Source: Pseudomonadota bacterium (GTDB taxonomy: Bacteria; Desulfobacterota; Binatia; Binatales; Binataceae). Taken from it: DNA of 59,008 nucleotides. Below are positions 44,691 through 53,957 of the stretch, piece after piece (the stretch's first letter is position 1; each line of letters starts with the position of its first letter). Position numbers and translations under genes: made by a program. The DNA is taken from assembly GCA_021325025.1 (NCBI GenBank), contig JAJPHZ010000008.1, forward strand, positions 1 through 59,008. The letters are read 5' to 3'. Below the pieces are notes generated by a model. The model saw nothing but the letters and a program-made list of their open reading frames with translations. It did no database searches and had not been told where the DNA came from.

Positions 44691-44890
44691 GTCTCGGCCT
44701 TCCATTACCGGTCAAAATCCCTGGTTTGAGCACTGAGCAGTCTTCATGCCGACCCGGCGGCAGACGAATTGGCCTGACGGCGTGCCTTGATGCCCCATTC
44801 GGAATCAGGATGTGCTTCTATTTGCCACAGGAGCGCCCTGCGGTGCAGCCAGTTTCTCCCGTCGAGCGGATGCGGATAACATACGGCGCG

Positions 44891-45919
44891 ATGAAGCCGA
44901 GGGGTGGATTCACCGCGGGCAAGCTGCCGCCGGCGCTGATGGTCAAGCTGCTACGCACGCTGCGCAATCGCGATACGAGCGTCAAGCTGGGTCCGGCGAT
45001 GGGCGAAGATGCGGCCGCAATTCGATTGCAGGGCAATCGATACCTGATTGCCAAAACCGACCCCATCACATTTACCACCCATCGCGCGGCCGAATTGCTC
45101 TTGCAGGTCAACGCCAATGACCTGGCCACGCGTGGCGCGCATCCTCGCTACCTGCAGGTTGCGGCATTCTTTCCGCCAGGGACGACGGCGAGGGAGGTCG
45201 CGCAGCACTTCCGCGACTTGCGCTCGGCGGCAAAAAAACTGGGCGTGACCATAACCGGTGGGCATACCGAGGTCACCGCCGCCGTGACCCGCCCGGTGCT
45301 GGTGGGTAACATGCTAGGGTTCGTTTCGGCGCGCCGGCTGCTATCGACCGGCGGCGCGCGGGTCGGCGATATCCTGGTGATGGCGGGCGCGGCGGGCATC
45401 GAGGGCAGCGTGATCCTCGCCCACGACCGGGCACGGCAAATCCAACGGGCGCTGGGCCGGGCGGCGCTGCGCGCGGCGCAGCGCCTGGAAGTATTTCCGG
45501 GCACCTCGGTGCTGCGCGCAGGCCTGATCGCGGCCGACGCCGGTGCGCATGCGATGCACGATCCGACGGAGGGCGGCGTCGGCGCGGCGATCCATGAAAT
45601 GGCTTACGCGGCCGGGCTGTGCGCAAGGGTCGAACTGGACCGCATACCGGTGCTGGAAATCACGCGCGACCTCTGCCGCGTCATGGGTATCGACCCGCTC
45701 GGGCTCACCAGTTCGGGCGCGTTGCTGATCGCGGTCAGTCCCAGGCGTACGGCACGCCTTATCGACGCACTCGCCACGGCCGGCATCGCCGCGACGGCAA
45801 TTGGAAAATTCCAAGCGGGCCGCGGCGTGCGCGCGATGCGTGACGGCAAACCCGCCCGTTTGCCCTGGTTCAAGCGCGACGAGATACTGCGCTTGCCCGA
45901 CGACGAAGTGCACCTCTGA
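44891..45919 (+). CDS. HypE-like AIR synthase-family protein
   Basis: A 342-residue ATP-utilising protein of the PurM/ThiL/HypE fold. MGEDAAAIRL is the usual nucleotide and metal motif, ANDLATRGAHPRYLQVA and ITGGHTEVTAAV follow, and HDPTEGGVGAAIHEMAY is the HypE/SelD-like block. HypE proper ends in a Cys used for cyanide chemistry; this protein ends DDEVHL without Cys, so it is not a classical hydrogenase maturation factor, and no hyp genes are near. ATG 44891 gives a plausible short N-terminus; GTG/ATG further upstream keep the frame open. Confidence 0.85.
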   Translation: MKPRGGFTAGKLPPALMVKLLRTLRNRDTSVKLGPAMGEDAAAIRLQGNRYLIAKTDPITFTTHRAAELLLQVNANDLATRGAHPRYLQVAAFFPPGTTAREVAQHFRDLRSAAKKLGVTITGGHTEVTAAVTRPVLVGNMLGFVSARRLLSTGGARVGDILVMAGAAGIEGSVILAHDRARQIQRALGRAALRAAQRLEVFPGTSVLRAGLIAADAGAHAMHDPTEGGVGAAIHEMAYAAGLCARVELDRIPVLEITRDLCRVMGIDPLGLTSSGALLIAVSPRRTARLIDALATAGIAATAIGKFQAGRGVRAMRDGKPARLPWFKRDEILRLPDDEVHL

Positions 45920-45984
45920 CCACACCGAGACTTCCGGGGGTGCGATCTTAACCTGCCGGCAAGTCTTGGCCGGTTTCGCGCCGA

Positions 45985-46431
45985 CTACCGGGTAGAGGAA
46001 CTGCCGGGTCGTCCCTGGGGACCGTCCATTTCAGCCGCTTGCAGCCAGGTTTGTTTGAGGTCTTTGGGCAATTGGCTGAAGATGTGCCAGGCCTCGCCCT
46101 CCTGTCCGGTCGGACTATTGAGCAGCATCTGCATGACCTTGAACACCGCCAACAGACCGTCACTGGCTTGTTTGGGGCTGAGTTCTGCGACCTCGATCAG
46201 GTGGCGTACGAAATCTTCCTTGTGCGTGCGGCGCACGTCGCGGCCGGGGGCGTCGAAGGCATGCCACTGGCGTTTGAAATCGGAGGGAAGCTGGGCGGCG
46301 AGGTCGTCGGCTTCCTTGGGACTGAGGCGATCATGCAGTTCCTGGAGCACCGCGATCGTCACCTTGAAGGCCTGCTCGCGGTTGAGCTGAGAGCGGCGTT
46401 CCACTTCGTGCAGGAATTTGTTTTCGTCCAT
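45985..46431 (-). CDS. DUF2267-family protein
   Basis: A 148-residue helical protein, paralog of the one at 43442. Halves: DENKFLHEVERRSQLNREQA and KEDFVRHLIEVAELSPKQAS; conserved end SPTGQEGEAWHIFSQLPKDL. It is convergent with the HypE-like gene. Start 46431 gives MDENKF; an ATG four codons upstream (46443) is also possible. The two copies flank the DksA and HypE-like genes in opposite orientation, suggesting an inverted duplication within the stress block. Confidence 0.88.
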   Translation of the reverse strand: MDENKFLHEVERRSQLNREQAFKVTIAVLQELHDRLSPKEADDLAAQLPSDFKRQWHAFDAPGRDVRRTHKEDFVRHLIEVAELSPKQASDGLLAVFKVMQMLLNSPTGQEGEAWHIFSQLPKDLKQTWLQAAEMDGPQGRPGSSSTR

Positions 46432-46677
46432 GGTCCGATACATCCTGTCGCTAAGGTTCGCGGCCACTGGATGCATCGAGCGTGCCTGCCTATTGGCTGG
46501 GGCGATTAAAGGCGCAGCCAGCCCCTGACGCCAATGGGAGCATTCGGCGCTGGCGCCAAAGTAACCAGAAAAAACCCGGTTCGCTACCCGCCTCGCAGCG
46601 CAGCGCTCGCCCACGCCCGGCGTACCATCGCGACTGTGAGGCTCTAAAGACTGAATGAGGAGCCCCCGCAGCGCCGA

Positions 46678-48408
46678 TTACGCGCCTGGCTGGCCGGCGC
46701 GCACTATTTTGCCGGGCATCGCGCCCGTCGGCTTGCCGTCTTCAAAGGTGACTTCGCCGCTCAGGATCGTGTACTTGTAGCCGTCGGCCTTCTGCACCAG
46801 GCGGCGCGCTCCGGCCGGAAAATCGAACACCATCTCCGGCGCGTGCAGGCGCAAATTGTCGAAATCGATCACGTTCAGATCGGCCTTCATCCCGGGCGCG
46901 ATCAGGCCGCGATCCATAAAGCCGTAGAATTCGGCGTTGTCGCGAGTCTGGAGCTTGACCGCCTTTTCAAGGGGCAGGCGCGGACCGCGTTTGCGATCGC
47001 GCACCCAGTGGGTCATGACAAAGGTCGGCATGCCGGCGTCACACACCACCCCGCAATGCGCGCCGCCATCGCTCAGCGACAGCCGGGTGGCCGGGTCGCC
47101 CAGCAGTTCGCCGATAAAATCGAAACTGCGCGAGCGGTAATCGGTCATCGGCATGTTGATGGGCGTATAGATGAATTCGGTGCCGCCGCGCTCCAGCAGT
47201 ATATCGTAGGTCAGTTCCTCGGGGGTTTTGCCTTCGCGCGCGGCGCGGGAGGCCACGCTCATGTCGGCGGTCGGTTCATAGTTGGGTGGATCGCCGAGCT
47301 GGAAGAAGTTATCGAAGCCGCGCATGACTCGCTCGGCGATCGGCCCCAGCTTGAGTTGGGACCATTCGGCCAGGATGCGCGCGCGAATCTGTGGGTCGCG
47401 CAGCCGCGCCAGCTTTTCCTCGAACTTCAGGTCGCTCATCGAGCGGTAGGTCGGATGCATATTGAGCGGATGCCCTGAGCCGCGCAGGCTCATCAGCAAA
47501 GAAGGCGGACGCGCGGAGACTTGCGATATCAGCCGCGCACCGCCGCGATTAAGCTGGTGAATTTCGCTCAGCAACTGGCGCCCGTCGAGCATCGGGCTGT
47601 TGGTCAGATGAACCGCGATAAAGCTGACCGGGCGGCCGGTTTCCTTCGACAGCCGGGCCATCCATTCCATGCTGCGATCGATGCCGGTCAGGTCAGAGGC
47701 CATCTCGAACACACCATGCCCGACCTGGCCCAAGGTGCGCCCGATACCCAGCAGTTCGTTCTGATCGGCGTATGTGCCGGGCACCACCTCGCCGTTTTTG
47801 GCGCGATGGCCGATGGTCCGCGAGGTGCTGAAACCGACCGCGCCAGCGCGCAACGCGTCGCGCACAATCGCCGCCATCCGCGCGATGTCCTCCTCGGTGG
47901 CCGGCTCGTTATGCGCGCCCCGCTCGCCCATCACGTAGGCGCGCACCGCGCCATGCGCCACCTGCGCGCCAACGTCGATCGCGCGTGTCATCGCGGACAG
48001 CGCGTCAAGATATTGGCCGAACGATTCCCAATTCCAGGTCATGCCCGTGGCCAGCGCCTCACCCGGAATATCCTCAACGCCCTCCATCAGCCCGATCAGA
48101 AATTCCTCTTCGCCGGGCTTGACCGGCGCAAACCCGACGCCGCAGTTGCCCATCACGACGGTGGTGATGCCGTGCCAACTAGAGGGACTCAGATAAGGAT
48201 CCCACGCGACCTGGCCGTCGTAATGCGTGTGGATGTCGACCCATCCGGGCGTCACCAGCAGCCCCGCGGCATCGATCTCGCGCCGCGCGCCGCCGGCCTT
48301 GCCGCCGACGGAGGTGATGAGGCCGCCGTCAATGGCGACATCGCCATCAAAAGCCGGCTTACCGCTGCCGTCGACGATCCTGCCATTGCGAATCACCAGG
48401 TCATGCAT
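46678..48408 (-). CDS. N-acyl-D-amino-acid deacylase-like amidohydrolase
   Basis: A 576-residue relative of the protein at 25675. LVIRNGRIVDGSGKPAFDGD, metal motif DIHTHYDGQVAWDPYLSPSS, MGNCGVGFAPVKPGE and the C-terminal LSDGGAHCGVVCDAGMPT are present. The first metal site is HxH as expected. ATG 48408 has AAGGAG upstream; the frame begins a little earlier. Substrate is probably a hydrophobic amide or cyclic compound. Divergent from the LLM gene at 48616. Confidence 0.88.
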   Translation of the reverse strand: MHDLVIRNGRIVDGSGKPAFDGDVAIDGGLITSVGGKAGGARREIDAAGLLVTPGWVDIHTHYDGQVAWDPYLSPSSWHGITTVVMGNCGVGFAPVKPGEEEFLIGLMEGVEDIPGEALATGMTWNWESFGQYLDALSAMTRAIDVGAQVAHGAVRAYVMGERGAHNEPATEEDIARMAAIVRDALRAGAVGFSTSRTIGHRAKNGEVVPGTYADQNELLGIGRTLGQVGHGVFEMASDLTGIDRSMEWMARLSKETGRPVSFIAVHLTNSPMLDGRQLLSEIHQLNRGGARLISQVSARPPSLLMSLRGSGHPLNMHPTYRSMSDLKFEEKLARLRDPQIRARILAEWSQLKLGPIAERVMRGFDNFFQLGDPPNYEPTADMSVASRAAREGKTPEELTYDILLERGGTEFIYTPINMPMTDYRSRSFDFIGELLGDPATRLSLSDGGAHCGVVCDAGMPTFVMTHWVRDRKRGPRLPLEKAVKLQTRDNAEFYGFMDRGLIAPGMKADLNVIDFDNLRLHAPEMVFDFPAGARRLVQKADGYKYTILSGEVTFEDGKPTGAMPGKIVRAGQPGA

Positions 48409-48615
48409 CGGAAATGGCTCCTTGGGTTCAAGTGGCACGAATCTACCACATCACGGCGCAAAACGTTAACGGCTGCGGTTTTGCACGAGGTTGCAGCGCG
48501 AGAGTTGCTTCGCTGCGCGGGGGGCGAGGCGCAAGAACTGGCACTTTGACTTTGCGCACCGCCTGAAAGCAAGATAGCGGCGCATGCAGCCATCGGGCGG
48601 CCGAAAGGAGAAACG

Positions 48616-49848
48616 ATGAAATTCATGTTTTTTTTCCTGCCCACGTTGCCGGCGACTTTGGAAGAGCGCCGAGCGCTGCGTCCGATCGCCAGCCATCCCG
48701 AACGCTGGCAGCAGATGATCGACGAGGTCGTGGAACTGGCGCAGGCGGCGGAGGAGGTGGGCTTTGATGCGGTGTGCTTCCCCGAACATCACCTGCACAG
48801 CGAAGGCATCGAGATCGGCAGTTTGCCGGTGCTTACCCAGCACGTGATTCACCACACCCAACGCATCAAGGTTGGACCGATCGGCTACGTGCTGCCGGGA
48901 TGGAACCCGCTGCGGCTGGCGCTGGAAATCGCCTGGCTCGACCAGCTAACCAAAGGCCGCACCTTCGTCGGATTCGCGCGCGGATATCAGACCCGATGGC
49001 TTAACCAGATGGCGCAGAAAATCCACGTCAGCGCTACCAGCAGCGACCGCAGCGAAACCGATCGCATCAACCGCGAGGCTTTCGAGGAAGTGTTTCGCTT
49101 CCTGAAGCTGGCGTGGGGCGACGAACCGTTCCGCTTCAAGGGCAAATACTACGAATACCCCTATCCGCAGGAAGGCACGCCATGGCCGGCGCATGAATGG
49201 ACGCGCGAGTACGGCTTTCCGGGCGAAGTCGACGAACTGGGGCGCATCCAGAAGATCAACGTGGTGCCCAAGCCCTACCAGAGGCCGCATCCGCCGCTGT
49301 TCCAGGCCTTTTCAGTCAGCGAGGAAACCATCCGCTGGTGCGCGCGTGAACAAATCATTCCCACCATCCTGCTGCCGCAGCCGCCGGTGGTGCGGAAATT
49401 CGCCGAGGCCTATCGAGAGGAATCGCACAAAGCTGGCCGCGAGCTGAAGCTGGGGGAGGGCATCGGCGTGCTGCACGGCATCTATCTGGCCGCCAACAAG
49501 GAGCAGGCGCGCGAGATGGCCGGGCGTGGAATGTGTGGGGTCGCGTTCCAAAAATTCTTCCACTATTTCGGATTTTCAGAAGCCTGGCGCCTGCCTGAGG
49601 ACGAAGCGCGCTATCCGGCGGGCAAAGTGATGCTGCCCGCTCATGAGGTGACCCCCGAGCGCCTGGAGCGCTGCAAATTCGCCTTCATGGGCACCGTCGA
49701 TGACGTCCGGCGCGAAATGGACGCGATGAACGAGAACGTCCATCCGGAATGGTTCGTCTGGCAGGGCGACCAGGGCTTTCTGCCCAAGGCGGAAGTCAAG
49801 CGCCAAATCGTGACCTTCGGCAAAGAGGTGATACCACGATACCGATAG
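48616..49848 (+). CDS. LLM-class flavin-dependent oxidoreductase
   Basis: A 410-residue luciferase-like monooxygenase: FMFFFLPTLPATLEERRALR, DAVCFPEHHLHSEGIEIGS, IKVGPIGYVLPGWNPLRLA, TFVGFARGYQTRWLNQ and PPLFQAFSVSEETIRW. GAAAGGAG precedes the ATG. This is a different branch from the 37114/54585 pair, since it lacks their YFDAEQGSRL-type N-terminal insertion. It is monocistronic and converges on the methyltransferase gene. Confidence 0.9.
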   Translation: MKFMFFFLPTLPATLEERRALRPIASHPERWQQMIDEVVELAQAAEEVGFDAVCFPEHHLHSEGIEIGSLPVLTQHVIHHTQRIKVGPIGYVLPGWNPLRLALEIAWLDQLTKGRTFVGFARGYQTRWLNQMAQKIHVSATSSDRSETDRINREAFEEVFRFLKLAWGDEPFRFKGKYYEYPYPQEGTPWPAHEWTREYGFPGEVDELGRIQKINVVPKPYQRPHPPLFQAFSVSEETIRWCAREQIIPTILLPQPPVVRKFAEAYREESHKAGRELKLGEGIGVLHGIYLAANKEQAREMAGRGMCGVAFQKFFHYFGFSEAWRLPEDEARYPAGKVMLPAHEVTPERLERCKFAFMGTVDDVRREMDAMNENVHPEWFVWQGDQGFLPKAEVKRQIVTFGKEVIPRYR

Positions 49849-49870
49849 GCAGCGGCGATGCGTCCGCGCC

Positions 49871-50620
49871 CTAGCGATGGCGGCGAAAGAAGACCGTGGC
49901 GCTGAGCGCACAGTTGCGATCGGGTTCGGTGCGCACGAATGCGGCCCTGCAACCTTGCTCATCGAGGACGGCGAACAGGCGGCTTAGGCAGTAAAGGTTC
50001 AGTTGCATCAGCGGATAGCTAAACGGCCGGCGCCGGGCCAGATTAGCCAGGCCGTTGACGCCGGGAAGGTTGTTGCGCGCCCAGTTGAGCGCCTTGCGCC
50101 ACGGTGCGGCACGCCACGCGATCGGGAACTGAAAGACGCCAATCCCGCCATCATCAAGCCGCTGCGCCAGGCGCGCGACGATGGACTCACCCTTAGATTG
50201 AGGCATATGGCCGAACACCCAGGTTGAATTGATCAGATCGAACTTGCCGTCCAGGCGCGAGAGCAACTCATCAGCCTTGACCAGCTTCACGTTGTTGTAC
50301 CCGGCACAGTTGCGAGCCGCCTCGGCCAACATCGCTTCGGCAACGTCCATCCCCACCACCTCATCGCATCGCGCCGCCAACGGGATCACCATTCGTCCCA
50401 CTCCGCAGCCGAAATCCAGCGCGCGCCCGGGCCTAAAGCCCGGCGCAAGATGCTCGTCGATGTCCCGAAGCGCCTGCGCGATGTAGCGCTCCCCGGCGTG
50501 GAAAAATTCGCTGCGCCGCTGGGCATCGAGTTGCGCCCGATAGTATCGGCTGGTGCCGGCAACCGCGCCGTATGGCTCCGATGTGCCGAGCAGTTCCCAG
50601 GCTCTGTCGGAATTGCGCAA
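49871..50620 (-). CDS. class I SAM-dependent methyltransferase
   Basis: A 249-residue Rossmann-fold methyltransferase. Motif I is ALDFGCGVGRMVIPLAARCD with a GxGxG-like loop, followed by DEVVGMDVAEAML (acidic adenosine-binding residue) and INSTWVFGHMPQSK (motif IV region). It starts at a TTG with AGGTCTGAG upstream; no in-frame ATG precedes the family core, so the start is provisional. It is the last gene of the run from the promoter at 56777. Acceptor unknown. Confidence 0.88.
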   Translation of the reverse strand: MRNSDRAWELLGTSEPYGAVAGTSRYYRAQLDAQRRSEFFHAGERYIAQALRDIDEHLAPGFRPGRALDFGCGVGRMVIPLAARCDEVVGMDVAEAMLAEAARNCAGYNNVKLVKADELLSRLDGKFDLINSTWVFGHMPQSKGESIVARLAQRLDDGGIGVFQFPIAWRAAPWRKALNWARNNLPGVNGLANLARRRPFSYPLMQLNLYCLSRLFAVLDEQGCRAAFVRTEPDRNCALSATVFFRRHR

Positions 50621-50661
50621 GCGCTCAGACCTTCAGGACCGCGGCGCCGGTTCTGCCAGCG

Positions 50662-52332
50662 TCAGGACCGGGACTCGCGCAGTTGGCGGCGCAGTTCGCT
50701 GCGGCGGATTTTGCCGCTGATGGTCTTGGGCAGCTCCGCTACGTAATGGATTTCGCGCGGATACTTATAGGGCGCGGTGACGCGCTTGACGTGATCCTGC
50801 AGTTCGCGCGTCAGGTCATCCGACGGCTTCCAGCCAGGAGCCAGGATCACGAAGGCACAGACGATCTGCGTGCGCTCCGGGTCGTCCTTGCCGACCACCG
50901 CCGCCTCCATCACCGCCGGATGCTCGACCAGTGCCGATTCGACTTCGAACGGACCGATCCGATAGGCGGCCGAAGTGATGACATCGTCGGCGCGCCCCTC
51001 GAACCAGAAGTAGCCGTCTTCATCCATCCAGCCCTTGTCGCCCGTATAGTACCATCCGTGGCGAAACGCGTTGCGCGTGGCGTCTTCGTCGCCCAGATAG
51101 CCGGAGAACAGCCCCACCGGCCGCGGCTGGGTGCACACCGCGATATTGGCCACCTCCCCGGGTGCGACGCGCCGGCCCTCGTCGTCGACGATGGCGATTT
51201 CGTAGCCCGGCACGGGCTTGCCCATCGAGCCCGGTCGTACCTCCATCGCGCGGTAATTGGCCACCAGCGCGGTGGTCTCGCTCTGCCCGTAGCCGTCGTA
51301 AACCGTCAACCCGCCGGTGCCTTCGCGCCAGGCGCGAATCACCTCGGGATTGAGCGGTTCGCCGGCGCTGGTGCAATGCCGCAGGCATGACAGGTCGTAG
51401 GATTGCAAATCGGCTTGTACCAGCATCCGATACAACGTCGGCGGGGCGCAGAATGACGTCACACCGTGCTCGCGGATGATGGAGAGAATCGTGTCGGGGT
51501 CGGGCTTGCCCAGCGCGACCTGCACCACGCAGGCGCGCTCGTGCCATTGCCCGAACAGCCCGCCCCACGCAGCCTTGGCCCATCCGGTGTCAGAAATCGT
51601 CCAATGACGGTCGCCGGGGCGCAGGTCGTGCCAGAATCGCGCGGTGGCAACGTGTCCCAGGGCGTAGGCTTGCGTATGCAATACCATCTTGGGGTACGAC
51701 ACGGTGCCGCTGGTGAAGAAGATTAGCATCGGATCCTCGCATCCGGTCGGATCGGCAGGGGTGTCGCCATCGCCGGCGCGGTCGAGAAGCTGATCGAGAT
51801 TGCGCCATCGGCCGTGGTCGCCGCGCCCGTGCGACCAACGCACAAAATGGCGGATGGTGTGCAACTCGCCCGCGACCTCATCGACCTTCGCCGCGCCCGG
51901 TTCGTCGGTGATCACGGCGACCGCGCCGGAAGCCTTGGCGCGGTAATTAATGTCCCTGGCGGTGGAGAGATTGGGTGTGGGGATGGGAACTGCGCCGATG
52001 CGGATGGCGCCGAGCATCGCCGTGTACCACGCTGGCACGCGCGGCAGCATCACCAGGATGCGGTCACCCTTGGCAACGCCCAAGGCAAGCAGCGCGCGCG
52101 CCATCCGCCGCGACTCGCCGGCCAGCGCCGAGACGCTCTGCTCGGCGACCAACTCGCCGCCTGGCCCAATCGACACCAGCGCCGGCGCCTGGGGGTCTTC
52201 CGAGCACCATCGTTCGATGATGTCGAGCACGGGATTGAAGCGCTCGGGCACTTGGACCCGGTAACTGCGGCGTTCGGCTTCGTACGATTTCATGCGGGGC
52301 TCAGCCCCGCGATCGGGTGCGTTCACGGGCAT
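50662..52332 (-). CDS. acyl-CoA synthetase (AMP-forming), medium-chain type
   Basis: A 556-residue adenylate-forming ligase of the ACSM/acetyl-CoA-synthetase-like branch: A3 P-loop MLIFFTSGTVSYPKMV, A5 DGYGQSETT, A7/A8 YYTGDKGWMDEDGYFWFEGR with ADDVITSAAYRIGPFEVE, and catalytic Lys in KTISGKIRR near the C-terminus. It activates a carboxylic acid as its CoA thioester, using ATP. The start at 52332 includes a 13-residue leader; ATG 52293 (MKSYEAERRSY) is an alternative. It follows the SDR at 52374 by 41 bases. Confidence 0.93.
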   Translation of the reverse strand: MPVNAPDRGAEPRMKSYEAERRSYRVQVPERFNPVLDIIERWCSEDPQAPALVSIGPGGELVAEQSVSALAGESRRMARALLALGVAKGDRILVMLPRVPAWYTAMLGAIRIGAVPIPTPNLSTARDINYRAKASGAVAVITDEPGAAKVDEVAGELHTIRHFVRWSHGRGDHGRWRNLDQLLDRAGDGDTPADPTGCEDPMLIFFTSGTVSYPKMVLHTQAYALGHVATARFWHDLRPGDRHWTISDTGWAKAAWGGLFGQWHERACVVQVALGKPDPDTILSIIREHGVTSFCAPPTLYRMLVQADLQSYDLSCLRHCTSAGEPLNPEVIRAWREGTGGLTVYDGYGQSETTALVANYRAMEVRPGSMGKPVPGYEIAIVDDEGRRVAPGEVANIAVCTQPRPVGLFSGYLGDEDATRNAFRHGWYYTGDKGWMDEDGYFWFEGRADDVITSAAYRIGPFEVESALVEHPAVMEAAVVGKDDPERTQIVCAFVILAPGWKPSDDLTRELQDHVKRVTAPYKYPREIHYVAELPKTISGKIRRSELRRQLRESRS

Positions 52333-52373
52333 CTCTCTCGATTCATAATAGCGCGGCCTTCAAGCTGCGGATC

Positions 52374-53129
52374 TCACACCATGTATGCGCCGCCGTAGCA
52401 GTGCAGCACCTGGCCGGTCAGGATGTGGCTGGGATTGGTGGCGGCGTAAATCACCACGTCGGCGATTTCGCTGGGCTCCAGCACCCGTCCCCACGGCATG
52501 TGGGGGATGAGCCGGGCGTGATCGCCCGGCTCGGGCGGCCCCTCCTTGCCCATCGCGGTGCCGGTCGCGCCGGGTGCTACCACGGTCACCACGATCTTGT
52601 CGCGCGTCAGTTCGCGCGCCAGCACCCGGCTGAGCGCCACAACGCCCGCCTTGGTGGCGGAATAGATGCATTGCTGGAGCAGCGGCTGATAGGCGGCGCC
52701 CGAGGCGATGTTGACGATGCGCCCGCCACCGGCCGCGCGCATATGGGGAATCACCGCCTGACAGAATAGCGCCGTGCCACGCAGGTTGACGTTGATCTGT
52801 TTGTCGAAGCCTTCATCGGTCATTTTCTCCAGCGGTTCAGGGATGATAATTCCGGCGACGTTGGCCAGCACGTCGATCCGTCCCAGTTCCCGTGCCACGC
52901 GCTCGACCGCAGCGCCGACGCTGGCGCGGCTGGTCACGTCAGTCTTGACGAAGATCACGCGGCGGCCGCTTTCGGCAGCGATTTTCCGGGCCGACTCGTT
53001 ACCCCAGTCTTCCCTGAGGTCGGCGATTGCGACGTCCAGCCCCTTTTGCGCCAGGCCCTGCGCGACGGCAAACCCGATCCCCCACGGACGTGCCGCGCCG
53101 GTTACAATTGCCACCTTCTGTTCCGCCAT
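52374..53129 (-). CDS. short-chain dehydrogenase/reductase
   Basis: A 251-residue SDR. The glycine-rich motif is TGAARPWGIGFAVAQ, with a two-residue insertion (Pro-Trp) compared with a typical TGxxxGIG. NVAGI, catalytic Ser-Tyr-Lys in NIASGAAY...CIYSATKAG, and VVAPGATGTAM are present. GGGAGG precedes ATG 53129. It lies between the VOC pair and the CoA-ligase gene on the same strand. Probably oxidises an alcohol intermediate before or after CoA activation. Confidence 0.9.
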   Translation of the reverse strand: MAEQKVAIVTGAARPWGIGFAVAQGLAQKGLDVAIADLREDWGNESARKIAAESGRRVIFVKTDVTSRASVGAAVERVARELGRIDVLANVAGIIIPEPLEKMTDEGFDKQINVNLRGTALFCQAVIPHMRAAGGGRIVNIASGAAYQPLLQQCIYSATKAGVVALSRVLARELTRDKIVVTVVAPGATGTAMGKEGPPEPGDHARLIPHMPWGRVLEPSEIADVVIYAATNPSHILTGQVLHCYGGAYMV

Positions 53130-53300
53130 TTGAGCCTCCCTTCGAACAAGAATACTTTTACCAATCGTTGACGATACAGCTCTCGGCATTGCCGGGAGCA
53201 AAAAGAACCGGCACGCGGGCCGGCGCTGCCGAACTAAGGGATTCGGAAACCGGAAAATTCGCCTCGCCTTCTCCTCAGCGTTCTCCCGCGGCGCCAGAGC

Positions 53301-53768
53301 CTATCTGCGTTCGGCCTCGAGGGGACGGAATTCTATCAGCTCCAGCACCGTACCGTCGGGATCTTCAAAGCAGACAAATAGCGAACTGCCGCCGTGCGAA
53401 TGAAGCACCTGCGGCTCGGAATAGAACTCGATTCCCCTGGCCTTGAGTTCCTCGTAGGTCCGCTGAAGATGCGGCGTATGCAGCGCGATGCGCGCGATTC
53501 CGGCGTGATTGAGCCGCGGATAGGCGCGGCCTTCGGTGCGCGGGCTCAGCCATTCGATCAGATCCAGATTGATCGCGCCCGGATCGTCGCCCAGCTTCAG
53601 CAGCTTGCCGCGTGCGCGCGGGTTGGGAATGCGCAGGGCTTTTTCCAGGCCGCCGCCGCCGCTTTCGGCAATTTCCCCAACTTCGCGAAAACCAATCGCT
53701 TTGTAGAACTCCAGCGAACGTTCCAGGCTGGTGCAGTTGACGCTAATGCCGTAGATGGCGTCGGGCAT
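53301..53768 (-). CDS. VOC/glyoxalase-fold protein, paralog 1
   Basis: A 155-residue vicinal-oxygen-chelate protein: YGISVNCTSLERSLEFYKAI, GDDPGAINLDLIEWL, YEELKARGIEFYSEPQ and CFEDPDGTVLELIEF. One metal-binding Glu is in VLELIEF. ATG 53768 is chosen by alignment with its neighbour at 53958; the frame is open further upstream. Likely metal-dependent isomerase, epimerase or dioxygenase-like enzyme; the substrate is unknown. Confidence 0.85.
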   Translation of the reverse strand: MPDAIYGISVNCTSLERSLEFYKAIGFREVGEIAESGGGGLEKALRIPNPRARGKLLKLGDDPGAINLDLIEWLSPRTEGRAYPRLNHAGIARIALHTPHLQRTYEELKARGIEFYSEPQVLHSHGGSSLFVCFEDPDGTVLELIEFRPLEAERR

Positions 53769-53957
53769 CACCGCGCGCCCGGCAGGCTCGGACGGCGGGG
53801 GGCCCAGGAGGCGAGACCACCATTTTCTTGCTCTCGCAGGCAATTTCACTACCCGAATCGGGCCGTTGCCATGATGGCACGACGCATTGCGCCGCGTCCA
53901 CGATATCCCCGGCTAGACCGCGTTCAGGCGCCCGCCCGGGCGTGGAAAACAGGCTGC

